Assembly: GCA_021776245.1 (NCBI GenBank)
Contig: JAJFGF010000035.1
Coordinates: 1-64,000 of the forward strand
Direction of reading: 5' to 3'
DNA from: Hyphococcus sp.
GTDB taxonomy: Bacteria > Pseudomonadota > Alphaproteobacteria > Caulobacterales > Parvularculaceae
Length of the DNA: 64,000 bases
The stretch's first letter is position 1. Each line of letters starts with the position of its first letter. The translations under genes and the position numbers were made by a program. The notes beneath the pieces are model-generated. The model ran no database searches. It saw nothing but the letters and a program-made list of their open reading frames with translations, and was not told the DNA's origin. Positions 50,786 to 60,734 of this stretch are shown here, one piece after another.

Positions 50786-52408
50786 CTAAACCGCTGACAA
50801 ATTATATTCGGCAGCTTTGGCGATCGCCGCCGCCCGCGTTGGACAGATGTTTTGAGCCTTAATTTTTTGTAAAACCCCGATCGATCTGAGTGTTTGCTCA
50901 GCAGCGCCCGACAATCCGGCGACAAGGCAAATCCGTCCCGAAGCCGTGCTGGCGGTTATGAGCTCGTTGATGGCAAAAGCGGCGGTCGTATCGATGCCGG
51001 CGGCGTGGGTGAAATCATAGATTACTGCTTTGCTCTCAACTTCAGCCGAGCCTGCGCGCTTTACGAGCTCACGCGCGGAGGCGTAGGAGAAACGGCCGCG
51101 CAAGGACACGACCAGAATACGACCCTGCTGCTGTTCAAGAATTTTTCTTTCTTCCGCATCGAAATCATCACCGTCGTTGGGTAATGCAACGCTGGTGACT
51201 CCCTTCAACTCTTCAGACTCCATCCATTGCGCCGTTACAAAACTCGCGAGGATCAGCCCAACCGCGACCGCTGTGATGAGATCGACAAAAACAGTGAGGC
51301 CGAGCGTGATCAGCATCACCGCGACTTTGGCGCGCGGTGCCGTTCTGATGTGGCGCAGATAATTCCAGTCGATAATATCCCAACCGACTTTCATCAAGAT
51401 ACCGGCGAGGGCGGCATGGGGAATGCGTTCCGCCAATGGGCTGAGACCAAGGACAAGCGAAAGGAGAATAGCGGCATGAAGGGCGCCGGAGACGCGGGTG
51501 CGACCGCCGGCGCGCACATTGACGACCGTTCGCATGGTCGCGCCGGCGCCCGGCAGGCCGCCAATTAATCCGGCAACCATGTTGCCGATTCCCTGCCCAA
51601 TCAGTTCCCGGTTGGAATTGTGATGTGTGCGCGTGATCGAATCGGCGACGAGCGAGGTCAATAAACTGTCAATGGAGCCCAGCAGCGCCAGAATGAAGGC
51701 CGGCTGCAGCATTGCCGGCAGTTGTGTTAGGGCAAAGGCAGGAAAATGAAGGGCGGGAAGTCCGTTTGGAACATCGCCGATTATTGGCGCGTCCTGGAAG
51801 ACAAAAGCGGCAAGCAATGTACCAATAACCAGCGCAGCCAATGGCGGCGGCAATATTCGCCGCAGCGACGACGGCCAAAAAACCATCACCGCCAATGCAA
51901 TAACGGCAATCACAAACGCATGCGGATTGCCCCCAAGAGCGATTTCCGGAAACGCGCGAACCGCCCCGAGGGTTCCCCCGTCAGCGGCGGCGACGCCGAA
52001 AAAAGGGAGAATCTGAATAAGGATGATGATCGCGCCGATCCCGGACATAAAGCCGGAAATAACCGAATAAGGCGTATAGGAAACATACCGGCCGACGCGC
52101 AAGAGGCCGAACATCACCTGGAACAAACCGCCCAGGACAACAATTGCAAAGGCCTCCGAGATATTGTCCGCATGCAGCGCAACGATTGTCGCCATCACCA
52201 CTGTCATTGGGCCGGTGGGCCCGGAAACCTGCGCAGGCGTTCCGCCAAACACGGCCGCAAAGAACCCGACCGCTATGGCGCCATAGAGACCGGCAATCGG
52301 CCCGAGGCCGGAAGCAACGCCAAACGCCAGAGCGAGGGGCAGGGCGACAACAGCGGCGGTCACGCCGCCAAAAACATCGCCGCTAATTCTGTTAAGGGAC
52401 GCGTTCAA
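50786..52408 (-). CDS. SulP family inorganic anion transporter with STAS domain
   Basis: DVFGGVTAAVVALPLALAFGVASGLGPIAGLYGAI...GPTGPMTVV; C-terminal STAS. Confidence 0.96.
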   Translation of the reverse strand: MNASLNRISGDVFGGVTAAVVALPLALAFGVASGLGPIAGLYGAIAVGFFAAVFGGTPAQVSGPTGPMTVVMATIVALHADNISEAFAIVVLGGLFQVMFGLLRVGRYVSYTPYSVISGFMSGIGAIIILIQILPFFGVAAADGGTLGAVRAFPEIALGGNPHAFVIAVIALAVMVFWPSSLRRILPPPLAALVIGTLLAAFVFQDAPIIGDVPNGLPALHFPAFALTQLPAMLQPAFILALLGSIDSLLTSLVADSITRTHHNSNRELIGQGIGNMVAGLIGGLPGAGATMRTVVNVRAGGRTRVSGALHAAILLSLVLGLSPLAERIPHAALAGILMKVGWDIIDWNYLRHIRTAPRAKVAVMLITLGLTVFVDLITAVAVGLILASFVTAQWMESEELKGVTSVALPNDGDDFDAEERKILEQQQGRILVVSLRGRFSYASARELVKRAGSAEVESKAVIYDFTHAAGIDTTAAFAINELITASTASGRICLVAGLSGAAEQTLRSIGVLQKIKAQNICPTRAAAIAKAAEYNLSAV

Positions 52409-52528
52409 ATAACACTCCTGATTGTCGCCGCCTTTTTTTGATTGCCGTAACCCGGACGGCTATTTCGCAGGCGGTCAATTATTGTTGATCGGGGTTGGAT
52501 TTTAAAAAGGCGACCTAATCGCGCCCGT

Positions 52529-53083
52529 TCAATTGCGCCTTGCCCTGAGTAGTGACTCCAGCATTTCAATTTGCTGAGATTGTTGTGCGATCAACCCGGT
52601 CAACTGGTTCTGGCGCATTTCATCGAGCTTTTCGTGCAGCTGCATGATTTCAAGTTCGGATTTGAGATTGACCTCGTAATCATGGCCGGCGACGGCGCGA
52701 TCTTTCGCGGCCTGCCGGTTCTGAGACATCATGATGATCGGCGCCTGGACCGCCGCGAGCATTGAGAGAATGAGATTTAAAAAAATGAACGGATAGGGAT
52801 CGAATGCGCTGCGATAGGCGGCCGCCAGGATCAGATTGCCGCCAACCCAGGCAGCGAGAACGGCGCCGAACAGGATGATAAATTTCCATGAACCGCCAAA
52901 TTCGGCGACTTTGTCGGCCAGACGGTCGCCAAACCCTGTCTCTGCATCTATTTCCCGATTTATGTTGCGCGCAATGCGCCGGCGCGCCGACAGTCGTTCA
53001 AGCACCCGCCGTTCACGGTCGGTCAGGTCCTCCGGTTTTAAATTAAAAAATTGAGTGGCGAGGGTTTTAAGGTCTGTTGCCAT
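52529..53083 (-). CDS. DUF1003 family membrane protein
   Basis: GDRLADKVAEFGGSWKFIILFGAVLAAWVGGNL...DPYPFIFLNLILSMLAAVQAPIIMMSQNRQAAKDR. Confidence 0.95.
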   Translation of the reverse strand: MATDLKTLATQFFNLKPEDLTDRERRVLERLSARRRIARNINREIDAETGFGDRLADKVAEFGGSWKFIILFGAVLAAWVGGNLILAAAYRSAFDPYPFIFLNLILSMLAAVQAPIIMMSQNRQAAKDRAVAGHDYEVNLKSELEIMQLHEKLDEMRQNQLTGLIAQQSQQIEMLESLLRARRN

Positions 53084-53253
53084 GTCCGGATCCCGTATCG
53101 CTGAGCTGTTGTCGTTTTATTCTATACCCGAGAAGGCTGTGGTGGCGACGCAATATTTGCGCCGGGCGTTTTGCGGGTAACGGACCCGGCGCGGAATTCA
53201 GCGATTATTCGACTGCGACAAAAGTGTCGTCAGCAAATGGTCGGACGGGCATC

Positions 53254-53703
53254 CTATGCAGCGGATGACGCCTTCATCGCGATGACAACGTCTTTGAGCA
53301 CATTCAGCTCAAGTTGTTCATCCTCGTGTAATCTTCGCAATATGTCTTTTATCGACATGATGGCGAGCACCTCGCCCTTATCGACAACAACCAGATGGCG
53401 TATCTTGTGATATCCCATAAGATCGAGCGCACCGGCCAAATTCTCTTCCGGCGTGCATGTGACGACGTCGGAGGTCATCGCCTGGGACACCGAAATGTTT
53501 CCGATATTTCCATTGTTTGACGTGAGCGCTTTAATGATGTCATGGTCCGTTAAAATGCCTTCGAGAGTCCCGTCTTTATCAAGAATCACGATTGCGTTGA
53601 CGCACTGATCGGTCATCATTTTCGCTGCGAAAAGCAGCATGTCGCCTGATTCACATTTTGCCAAAGTGGTTTGATCTGAATTGATAATGGCGTTGACTTT
53701 CAT
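53254..53703 (-). CDS. CBS-pair domain protein
   Basis: DQCVNAIVILDKDGTLEGILTDHDIIKAL...YHKIRHLVVVDKGEVLAIMSIKDILR. Confidence 0.93.
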   Translation of the reverse strand: MKVNAIINSDQTTLAKCESGDMLLFAAKMMTDQCVNAIVILDKDGTLEGILTDHDIIKALTSNNGNIGNISVSQAMTSDVVTCTPEENLAGALDLMGYHKIRHLVVVDKGEVLAIMSIKDILRRLHEDEQLELNVLKDVVIAMKASSAA

Positions 53704-53949
53704 CTTACGCTCCCAGGTTGGTCGTGGTTGATTGAAATTTATTCTTGATTGCACCGCGCCGCACGTGCGAATGCGCGCATGGCGCCATAAATCCGGATGA
53801 TCCTTATACGGAAAAAAAGAGCGGAAGCGGTCAATGAACTACCCACCGCTTCCGCTGCAGTTGCGCCATGAATGTACAATATCGAGAGCGGTCGCTCCTC
53901 TATCCGGGGTTTCCGGCAGCCTGTCATTGAATAGTCCGCAACAGCGATC

Positions 53950-54354
53950 CTAATGAACGGTCAGCCTTGTTTGAATTTGATCCCAACGCCGCAGGGCTCG
54001 CTCTATGCGTTCCATATGACGAAGCGTCACCATTTGGGCGCCACGCTCCTCTTTTGAAAGTGGCGCGCGTGGCTCGGAGAAAAGTCCGGTGAGCGCCGAG
54101 ATTTTGCCGCGCACCATTTCAATTCGTTGTGACAGCCGGATGCCGATATGGGTCAAATCGTTGAGATAATTCGACCTCTGCGCGCCCTTGCGGCGCATAC
54201 GGGCATTCTCGCGCCGCCGGAAGAGCATTTCATTGCCAAGCCGCCGGACAATTTCAAAGCTGTCTTCAATATCGTCCTCAAGTTCCTCTATCGTCGATTG
54301 TTCGACCGCGTCGCGGTCGCCGCAAAGGCTGGGATTTCTCAGTGATGACGCCAT
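53950..54354 (-). CDS. Hypothetical helical protein
   Basis: Probable start MASSLRNPSLCGDRD; charged helical sequence divergent from a LysR gene. Confidence 0.5.
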   Translation of the reverse strand: MASSLRNPSLCGDRDAVEQSTIEELEDDIEDSFEIVRRLGNEMLFRRRENARMRRKGAQRSNYLNDLTHIGIRLSQRIEMVRGKISALTGLFSEPRAPLSKEERGAQMVTLRHMERIERALRRWDQIQTRLTVH

Positions 54355-54458
54355 TTCTGTTCTCTGCTTTTTCAGCGCCGCGCGCCGCGGCCGCCTGTTG
54401 TGCAGCGCAATGTCTGCATGACCAAAATATTTTACAAGCGAATAATATTTGACGTTTC

Positions 54459-54475
54459 TATCGGATATGTCGATA
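54459..54475. promoter_or_regulatory. LysR-box-like inverted repeat
   Basis: TATCG-GATATGT-CGATA upstream of the LysR-family gene. Confidence 0.5.
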
Positions 54476-54541
54476 ATATTTTGGCAAACCCTGTCAAATC
54501 CACACTGATGCAGGGCGAAAAGCTTCGAAGAAGGCCGCGAC

Positions 54542-55420
54542 GTGGACATTGAGCTTGCGCGAACTTTTCTGGTCGTTGTCGAAACCCGTAACTTCGTCAG
54601 AGCGGCGTCCGAACTTCACGTGACCCAATCCACGGTCAGCGCCAGAATCCGGTCGCTGGAAGATCAACTCGGCAGGCCGCTGTTCATTCGGAACAAAGCC
54701 GGCGTGTCGCTGACCTCTGCCGGTGAGCTTTTCAAGCGACATGCGGCGACCCTGGTTCATGTCTGGCAACACGCCAAAAGCGAAGTTGAGATACCGGAGG
54801 GCTACGCCGACGTCGTTTCGATTGGCGCGCGGTTTGCGCTCTGGGATCCGTTCCTTCTCCGCTGGCTCGCCTGGATGAAAAAAGAACATCCCATGATCGC
54901 GATTCAGGCGGAACTTGGAATGTCCGACACGATCACGAAACGCCTCGCAGAAGGAACGCTCGACCTTGGCGTAACCTATTCTGCGCTCAGCATGCCGGCA
55001 TTGAAAGCGGAACCGCTTTTTCTTGAACGGCTCATGCTGGTGACAACAGACCCAAAGGATCATTCGGTTTTGCCGGCGAATTATGTTCACATTGATTGGG
55101 GTGCGGATTTTCAGCGGGAGTTCAGGCTTTCCTTTCCAGGCCAGCTTGGTCACGGCATGAAGATAAACCTTGGCGTATTGGGACTAACCTATATCAAAGA
55201 CAATGGCGGCGCCGGTTATTTTCCCGAACGGTTGGTGCGGGCGGAGCTTGAAAGCGGCGCTCTGATCCGCATCCACGAGGCCCCGGTCATTACATTCCCG
55301 GTCTTCATGATCTTTCCGTCGGAACACGCCAATCCGTCTATTGTATCCGCACTGGACGGACTTCGTCTGGTCACCCGGTCGGCAATCAGTGAAGAGTACC
55401 AGTTGAGCAGCTCCGATTGA
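54542..55420 (+). CDS. LysR family transcriptional regulator
   Basis: MDIELARTFLVVVETRNFVRAASELHVTQSTVSARIRSLEDQLGRPLFIR. Confidence 0.96.
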   Translation: MDIELARTFLVVVETRNFVRAASELHVTQSTVSARIRSLEDQLGRPLFIRNKAGVSLTSAGELFKRHAATLVHVWQHAKSEVEIPEGYADVVSIGARFALWDPFLLRWLAWMKKEHPMIAIQAELGMSDTITKRLAEGTLDLGVTYSALSMPALKAEPLFLERLMLVTTDPKDHSVLPANYVHIDWGADFQREFRLSFPGQLGHGMKINLGVLGLTYIKDNGGAGYFPERLVRAELESGALIRIHEAPVITFPVFMIFPSEHANPSIVSALDGLRLVTRSAISEEYQLSSSD

Positions 55421-55801
55421 GCATGTTGCAAATTTAAGCGGTTCAAGCGCTTCTGGCAGTTGTTTGGCGGCGGCGTCGCCAAACGGGCCCGTTGAAAACG
55501 CACCAGCAATGGCGGCCAACGAAATTCCGAGCCTCTGATCTCAAACCATCCTGAAGTTTCGCCAAATAATATTGGCCAGGCCGATTACAGCTGCGAAATT
55601 TATTCGTTTGCCAGGAAAAATGCGACGCCTAAATTTATGCCGAGATCCATGCGCAGCGAAAGTATTCGAGCCACCGGAAAACGAGCGGATTTGGGACCTC
55701 ATCTTCTGCGACCGAGCACACTTTAAGAAAGGAGAATAATGAGATGCGGGTGAAAGGCGCATGATCGCCGCACCCGCATCTCATTGTTTTCAGGCCATAC
55801 A

Positions 55802-56077
55802 ATGAACAACGCAGTGATCGTCGATATGACTCATTGGGAAACAATTGGACACTGGATCCTGGCGTTCTTGATTGGGTCCGAAACCTTTGCAGCCATTGGC
55901 GCTCCGATTTGGGCAACGCTGTCCTATGCAGGGCTCGGCAAAACGGGTGTCTATATAACGGTTGCGATTTCCGGCGCTGTCGCGCTTGCCGCAGCGATCT
56001 GGATATATCGCCGGGCGAAACGGCAATGGATCATTCAACAATCAGAATGTCGCGCGGCGCGATCGGACGAGGCTTGA
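55802..56077 (+). CDS. Small membrane protein, function unknown
   Basis: Two predicted TM segments (IGHWILAFLIGSETFAAIGAPIW; GVYITVAISGAVALAAAIWIY). Confidence 0.5.
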   Translation: MNNAVIVDMTHWETIGHWILAFLIGSETFAAIGAPIWATLSYAGLGKTGVYITVAISGAVALAAAIWIYRRAKRQWIIQQSECRAARSDEA

Positions 56078-56622
56078 AGGAATCAACGAGCAGCGTAAGG
56101 GCCGAGCACGCGGCGGTGACTGCTTCTCCAAGTGATTTTCGCGGCAAGAATGTTTCTGCGCGGCTGCGCGTCAGGGCTGCCGGACATGTGACGGGATCAT
56201 TCGCCGGATCAATCCGTCGCGTTTGATAAACTGATGATAAAGCGCGGCGCCGTCATTGTCCGCTCGCGACCGCCGCCCTGCGCTGCCGCATCCGGAGCAG
56301 CCGACATTGTCGGGACTGCAGCGACCGCCGCTATTATCGCCTTGTTCGGTCGCATGCATCCTGTTCCTGTTTACAATGACGACACACAATCACTGTCGGG
56401 TGCTGAAAACATTAGTGATAAAACGCATTTTCGTTTTGATGCAGATCAATATAGGAAATCCCTGATAATGCACTCAATCGTTTTCCGAATCCGCATTGTC
56501 GTATTGGCGATTATCAATTCGTAATATTGCGGCGTCGGCTGTTGCGCTTCGAGCGTCTGTTGCCGGGGAGGGGATTTGACCGTGTAAAGCCGGGAAACGG
56601 CGCCGCCCAATTCTGGCTTCAG

Positions 56623-56916
56623 TCAACAAAACGCCTTGTGCAGCGTTTTGATAATTTCCGCCGCCGCCTTGTCCGCAATTGAATAGTAAATTGTCTGGCC
56701 TTCGCGGCGCGTCGCCACAAGACCTTCCTGTCGCAGTCGCGCCAGATGCTGCGACACGGTCGCCTGGCGCAATTCAAGCTCATCCGATAATTCACCGACT
56801 GATCTCTCGCCATCAGCCATGAGGCAAAGCAGCATCAGGCGGTTGCGCGACGCCATGGCTTTGAGAAGCTGCGACGCTTCGTCCAGATTTTCTTCCATTT
56901 TCGCGAATTTGGTCAT
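56623..56916 (-). CDS. ArsR family regulator, BigR/SqrR-like
   Basis: MLLCLMADGERSVGELSDELELRQATVSQHLARLRQEGLVATRREGQTIYYSI; two Cys residues (LLCLM and C-terminal AFC). Confidence 0.9.
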   Translation of the reverse strand: MTKFAKMEENLDEASQLLKAMASRNRLMLLCLMADGERSVGELSDELELRQATVSQHLARLRQEGLVATRREGQTIYYSIADKAAAEIIKTLHKAFC

Positions 56917-56926
56917 GGCGTTACTC

Positions 56927-56954
56927 TTTACATTCGAATATACGAATGTATATA
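56927..56954 (+). promoter_or_regulatory. Promoter with ArsR-type operator between -35 and -10
   Basis: TTTACA 56927-56932 and TATATA 56949-56954 (16-nt spacer); ACATTCG-AATATA-CGAATGT perfect 7-bp arms at 56930-56949. Confidence 0.7.
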
Positions 56955-57032
56955 TACTAGGCCATGCGATACTCGAAGTCCAGATGAAAACGATTCGCAC
57001 GCAGATTGGCCCGTTAAAATATGGAGAATGAT

Positions 57033-57233
57033 ATGAATATCGATCGAAGCGTCTTTGCATTCGCCGGATTATTGATCCTGATCAGTCTCAGCCTTGGCTA
57101 TTTGGCGCATCCATACTGGCACGGGCTGACAGCCTTTGTCGGCCTGAACATGTTTCAGGCGGCGTTCACGAAAGTTTGCCCATTGGCGATTCTCTTGAAG
57201 CGGTTCGGTTTGAAACCGGGTCCGGCTTTTTAG
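57033..57233 (+). CDS. DUF2892 (YgaP-like TM domain) protein
   Basis: MNIDRSVFAFAGLLILISLSLGYLAHPYWHGLTAFVGLNMFQAAFTKVCPLAILLKRFGLKPGPAF. Confidence 0.9.
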   Translation: MNIDRSVFAFAGLLILISLSLGYLAHPYWHGLTAFVGLNMFQAAFTKVCPLAILLKRFGLKPGPAF

Positions 57234-57272
57234 GCGGCTGAGTGGCTCAAAGCCGGGTCGGGAGAGCATAAA

Positions 57273-59912
57273 ATGAACTCAATAACGTCAAGCGCGACTA
57301 ATCACCCATCTCTGCATATGCGGCTGGCGGCTATTTTTAGCGCTATTATGATCGCGCTGGTGGCGGCGCCCAGTCTCGCGCCCGGCACATTTGATTTCTT
57401 GCAGCCTCTCAAGATCGATACGGATCCGGAAAACATGCTCGCCGCCGATGAGCCGGTGCGGGTTTTCCATAATGAGATGAAAGCGGAGTTCACGCTGCAT
57501 GACCTCATTGTCGTCGGCGTTGTTAATACTGCGCATAAAGAGGGCGTGTTCAACGCCGAAACACTTGGCGAAATTCATGCATTGGCGGAGTATGCCGAGA
57601 CAATCAGATGGAAGGCAGAAAACGACGACACCGAACAGCAGGGTGTCATCGCGATCGACATCATCGCGCCATCAACGGTCGATTCAATAGAACAAGCAGG
57701 CCTTGGGTCAGTGCGCTTCAACTGGTTGCTTCCGGCCCCGCCGACGAGCGATGAAGAGGCGCTCGCTGTGCGGGAACGCGCCCAAAGAATACCGACGCTC
57801 AATGATACGCTCGTATCCGGTGATGGTACGGCGATTGCGCTTTATATTCCAATCACCTCCAAGGATGTGAGTTTTCGCGTCGCCAAAGCGCTTCGCAGCA
57901 AGATCGCCGAATTTGAAGGCGACGCTGTCTTCCATATTACCGGCCTGCCGATCGCACAGGATCAGTTCGGTGTTGAGATGTTTAAACAAATGGCGATCTC
58001 TGCGCCTGCGGCAATGGCGTTGATTTTCGCTTTGATGTGGCTGTTCTTCCGGCGGCTTGATCTTATTGTCTCTCCAATGATCGTTGCGATGGTTTCGGTC
58101 ATCGGCGCCATGGGGCTTCTCGTGGCTACGGGAAACACAGTCCACATCATGAGTTCGATGATCCCGATATTCGTGATGCCGATCGCCGTTCTCGACGCCG
58201 TTCATATTCTCTCGGACTTCTATGATCGCTATCCGGCAATAAAAGATCGGCGGAAAACGCTGGATCATGTAATGGGCGAGCTGTGGCAGCCGATGTTGTT
58301 CACAACCCTGACGACCTGCACCGGCTTTGCCTCTCTCGCCTTTACGCCGATCCCACCAGTTCAGGTCTTCGGGATATTTGTCGCGATTGGCGTATTCTTT
58401 GCCTGGTTTTTCACCGTCACGCTAATTCCCGCCTATATTATGCTGATGCCGGAAAAAGCGTTTTCCGGTTTCGGCATGGGCGCAAAAGGCGAAGACGCCG
58501 ATCATGAGACGACACCTCTTGCGCGTTTTCTACATAGTGTTGGCGAGGTTGCCGTCACCCGCTCGAAAATCATTGTTTCCATTTTCCTGATCGCGCTCGC
58601 AATTGCTGGCTACGGCGTCACGCAAATTCGGATCAACGATAATCCGGTAAAATGGTTTGGGCCTGACCACGATATCCGCGTCGCGGACCGCGCACTCAAT
58701 GAAAGATTCGGCGGCACTTATATGGCCTATCTGGCCCTGAGCGCCCCGGAAAGTGATGACGCCAGCGCGATCGCAGTCGAAATCGACAACCGACTTGCCG
58801 CACTGGATACGCAAGCCGCCCGAACTCTGGCAGAGGAAGCGCGCGAACGACAGACCAAATTTAACACTGGTGATGAATTTGTCGCTGCCTTACGTGCAAG
58901 CGGTGAACGCGCCCGTGACGACGCTGACGCCGATGACGACTGGTACGCTTGGGACGACGCCCTTCTGGCTGTGGATGCAGCCCTTCAGTCTCGCGATATT
59001 TTCAAACGGCCTGATGTTCTTCGCTATATTGAGAAGCTTCAACGGCATCTCGGCGAAACCGGGCTTGTGGGCAAATCGAATGCCGTTACGGATATCGTTA
59101 AAACCGTCCACCGCGATCTCTTTCTCGGCGAGGAAGAGGCATTCCGTATTCCTGACACGCCGGAAGCCGTCGCCCAAACGCTCATCACGTTTCAGAACAG
59201 CCACCGGCCGCAAGACCTCTTCAAGCTGGTTACGCCGGATTACCGCAAAGCCGTTGTCTGGCTGCAACTGAAAAGCGGCGACAATGTCGATATGAGCGCT
59301 GTGATCGCCGCCGTTGAGCGCTATGTCGCAGCAAATCCGCCGCCGACCGTCATTGATCATGATTGGTTCGGTCTCACCTATATCAACGTCGCGTGGCAGC
59401 AAAAGATGGTTTCCGGCATGGCCCGCGCATTTCTCGGCAGCTTTGTCATTGTTCTGATCCTGATGACGCTTTTGTTCCGGTCATTTGCCTGGGGTCTTCT
59501 TTCCATGGCGCCGCTCACTGTCACGATTGGTGTCATCTACGGCGTGATCGGGTTGATCGGCAAAGACTACGACATGCCGGTCGCAGTGTTGTCTTCGCTC
59601 AGCCTTGGTCTGGCGATTGATTATGCAATTCATTTCAATGCACGCAGTCGCCAGATTTACCGCGAATTGGGCGACTGGGCGAGTACGGCAAAAGCCGCTT
59701 TCGGAGAACCGGCGCGGGCGATCTTCCGCAATGTAATTGTTATCGGCGTCGGTTTTTTGCCGCTGCTATTGGCGCCGCTTGTTCCCTATCAGACCGTCGG
59801 CGCATTTATCTCGGCAATCCTGGTTCTCGCGGGCGTGGCGACTCTTTTGGGGCTGCCGGCGCTGATAACAATTTTTCAGCCAATTCTATTTCCGAAAAGG
59901 AGTGAGGTATGA
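57273..59912 (+). CDS. MMPL/RND family transporter (hopanoid/lipid-exporter-like)
   Basis: 879 aa with two sets of TM helices and large periplasmic loops; PMIVAMVSVIGAMGLLVATGNTVHIMSSMIPIFVMPIAVLDAVHILSDFYDR; SLSLGLAIDYAIHFNAR. Confidence 0.93.
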   Translation: MNSITSSATNHPSLHMRLAAIFSAIMIALVAAPSLAPGTFDFLQPLKIDTDPENMLAADEPVRVFHNEMKAEFTLHDLIVVGVVNTAHKEGVFNAETLGEIHALAEYAETIRWKAENDDTEQQGVIAIDIIAPSTVDSIEQAGLGSVRFNWLLPAPPTSDEEALAVRERAQRIPTLNDTLVSGDGTAIALYIPITSKDVSFRVAKALRSKIAEFEGDAVFHITGLPIAQDQFGVEMFKQMAISAPAAMALIFALMWLFFRRLDLIVSPMIVAMVSVIGAMGLLVATGNTVHIMSSMIPIFVMPIAVLDAVHILSDFYDRYPAIKDRRKTLDHVMGELWQPMLFTTLTTCTGFASLAFTPIPPVQVFGIFVAIGVFFAWFFTVTLIPAYIMLMPEKAFSGFGMGAKGEDADHETTPLARFLHSVGEVAVTRSKIIVSIFLIALAIAGYGVTQIRINDNPVKWFGPDHDIRVADRALNERFGGTYMAYLALSAPESDDASAIAVEIDNRLAALDTQAARTLAEEARERQTKFNTGDEFVAALRASGERARDDADADDDWYAWDDALLAVDAALQSRDIFKRPDVLRYIEKLQRHLGETGLVGKSNAVTDIVKTVHRDLFLGEEEAFRIPDTPEAVAQTLITFQNSHRPQDLFKLVTPDYRKAVVWLQLKSGDNVDMSAVIAAVERYVAANPPPTVIDHDWFGLTYINVAWQQKMVSGMARAFLGSFVIVLILMTLLFRSFAWGLLSMAPLTVTIGVIYGVIGLIGKDYDMPVAVLSSLSLGLAIDYAIHFNARSRQIYRELGDWASTAKAAFGEPARAIFRNVIVIGVGFLPLLLAPLVPYQTVGAFISAILVLAGVATLLGLPALITIFQPILFPKRSEV

Positions 59913-60718
59913 TCAAGAAAACTTTCATCGCGGTCACCGCAATAGCTGCATCGCTTTTGTCGTCGGCACATGCGCAGGAACCGGTTGATGCGTTAAATGT
60001 CCAGGACATTGTCGATCGCGCAAGCGCCGCCGCCTATTATCAGGGCAGGGACGGGCGCGCGAGTGTTCATATGGCGATCCTGGATGCGCAGGGGCGCGAA
60101 CGCACCCGCGATTTTGTAATCTTACGAACCGACATTGATGATCTGGATAATGGCGAGCAGCGCTTTTATGTGCTGTTTGAACGGCCTGCAGATATCAGCA
60201 AGACGGCGTTTCTGGTATGGAAACATGCAGACGCCAATGACGACCGCTGGCTGTACTTGCCGGCGCTGGATCTAGTGAAGCGCATTGCACCATCGGATGA
60301 ACGCACCAGTTTTGTCGGCTCCCACTTCTTTTACGAAGATGTTTCCGGGCGCGGGCCCGGTGAAGACGACCATGTTCTGGAGGAAGAGACCGATGCGTAT
60401 TATGTGATCAGATCGACGCCAAAAGACGCGCAAGGCGTTGAATTTGCCAGTTATAAAAACTGGATTCACAAGACCACCTTCATTCCGGTAAAAACGGAAT
60501 ATTACGATGCATCGGGCGAGGCTTACCGCACCTATTCGGCGACAGCTGTCGAGACCATCGACGGCAATCCTACAGTGGTTGAAGCGACGATGGCCGATAC
60601 GCGCATCGGCGGTGAAACCAGGATGAGTTACGGCGATGTCGCTTATGACATCGATTTGCCGGAGGATATTTTCTCCGAACGCTATTTACGCAATCCGCCG
60701 CGTCGGCATCTTCGGTAG
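59909..60718 (+). CDS. Outer membrane lipoprotein-sorting protein (LolA-like fold)
   Basis: Signal peptide; ARTRDFVILRTDIDDLDNGEQRFYVLFERPADISKTAFLVWKHADANDDRWLYLPALDLVKRIAPSDERTSFVGSHFFYEDVSGR. Confidence 0.88.
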   Translation: MIKKTFIAVTAIAASLLSSAHAQEPVDALNVQDIVDRASAAAYYQGRDGRASVHMAILDAQGRERTRDFVILRTDIDDLDNGEQRFYVLFERPADISKTAFLVWKHADANDDRWLYLPALDLVKRIAPSDERTSFVGSHFFYEDVSGRGPGEDDHVLEEETDAYYVIRSTPKDAQGVEFASYKNWIHKTTFIPVKTEYYDASGEAYRTYSATAVETIDGNPTVVEATMADTRIGGETRMSYGDVAYDIDLPEDIFSERYLRNPPRRHLR

Positions 60719-60734
60719 GGAAAGGCGGGCGGCG

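Noticed and set aside
50800-52441. Plus-strand ORFs opposite the SulP gene (51746-52441 and others)
   Set aside because: Low-complexity Arg/Gly/Asn-rich mirror ORFs opposite a clear SulP transporter.
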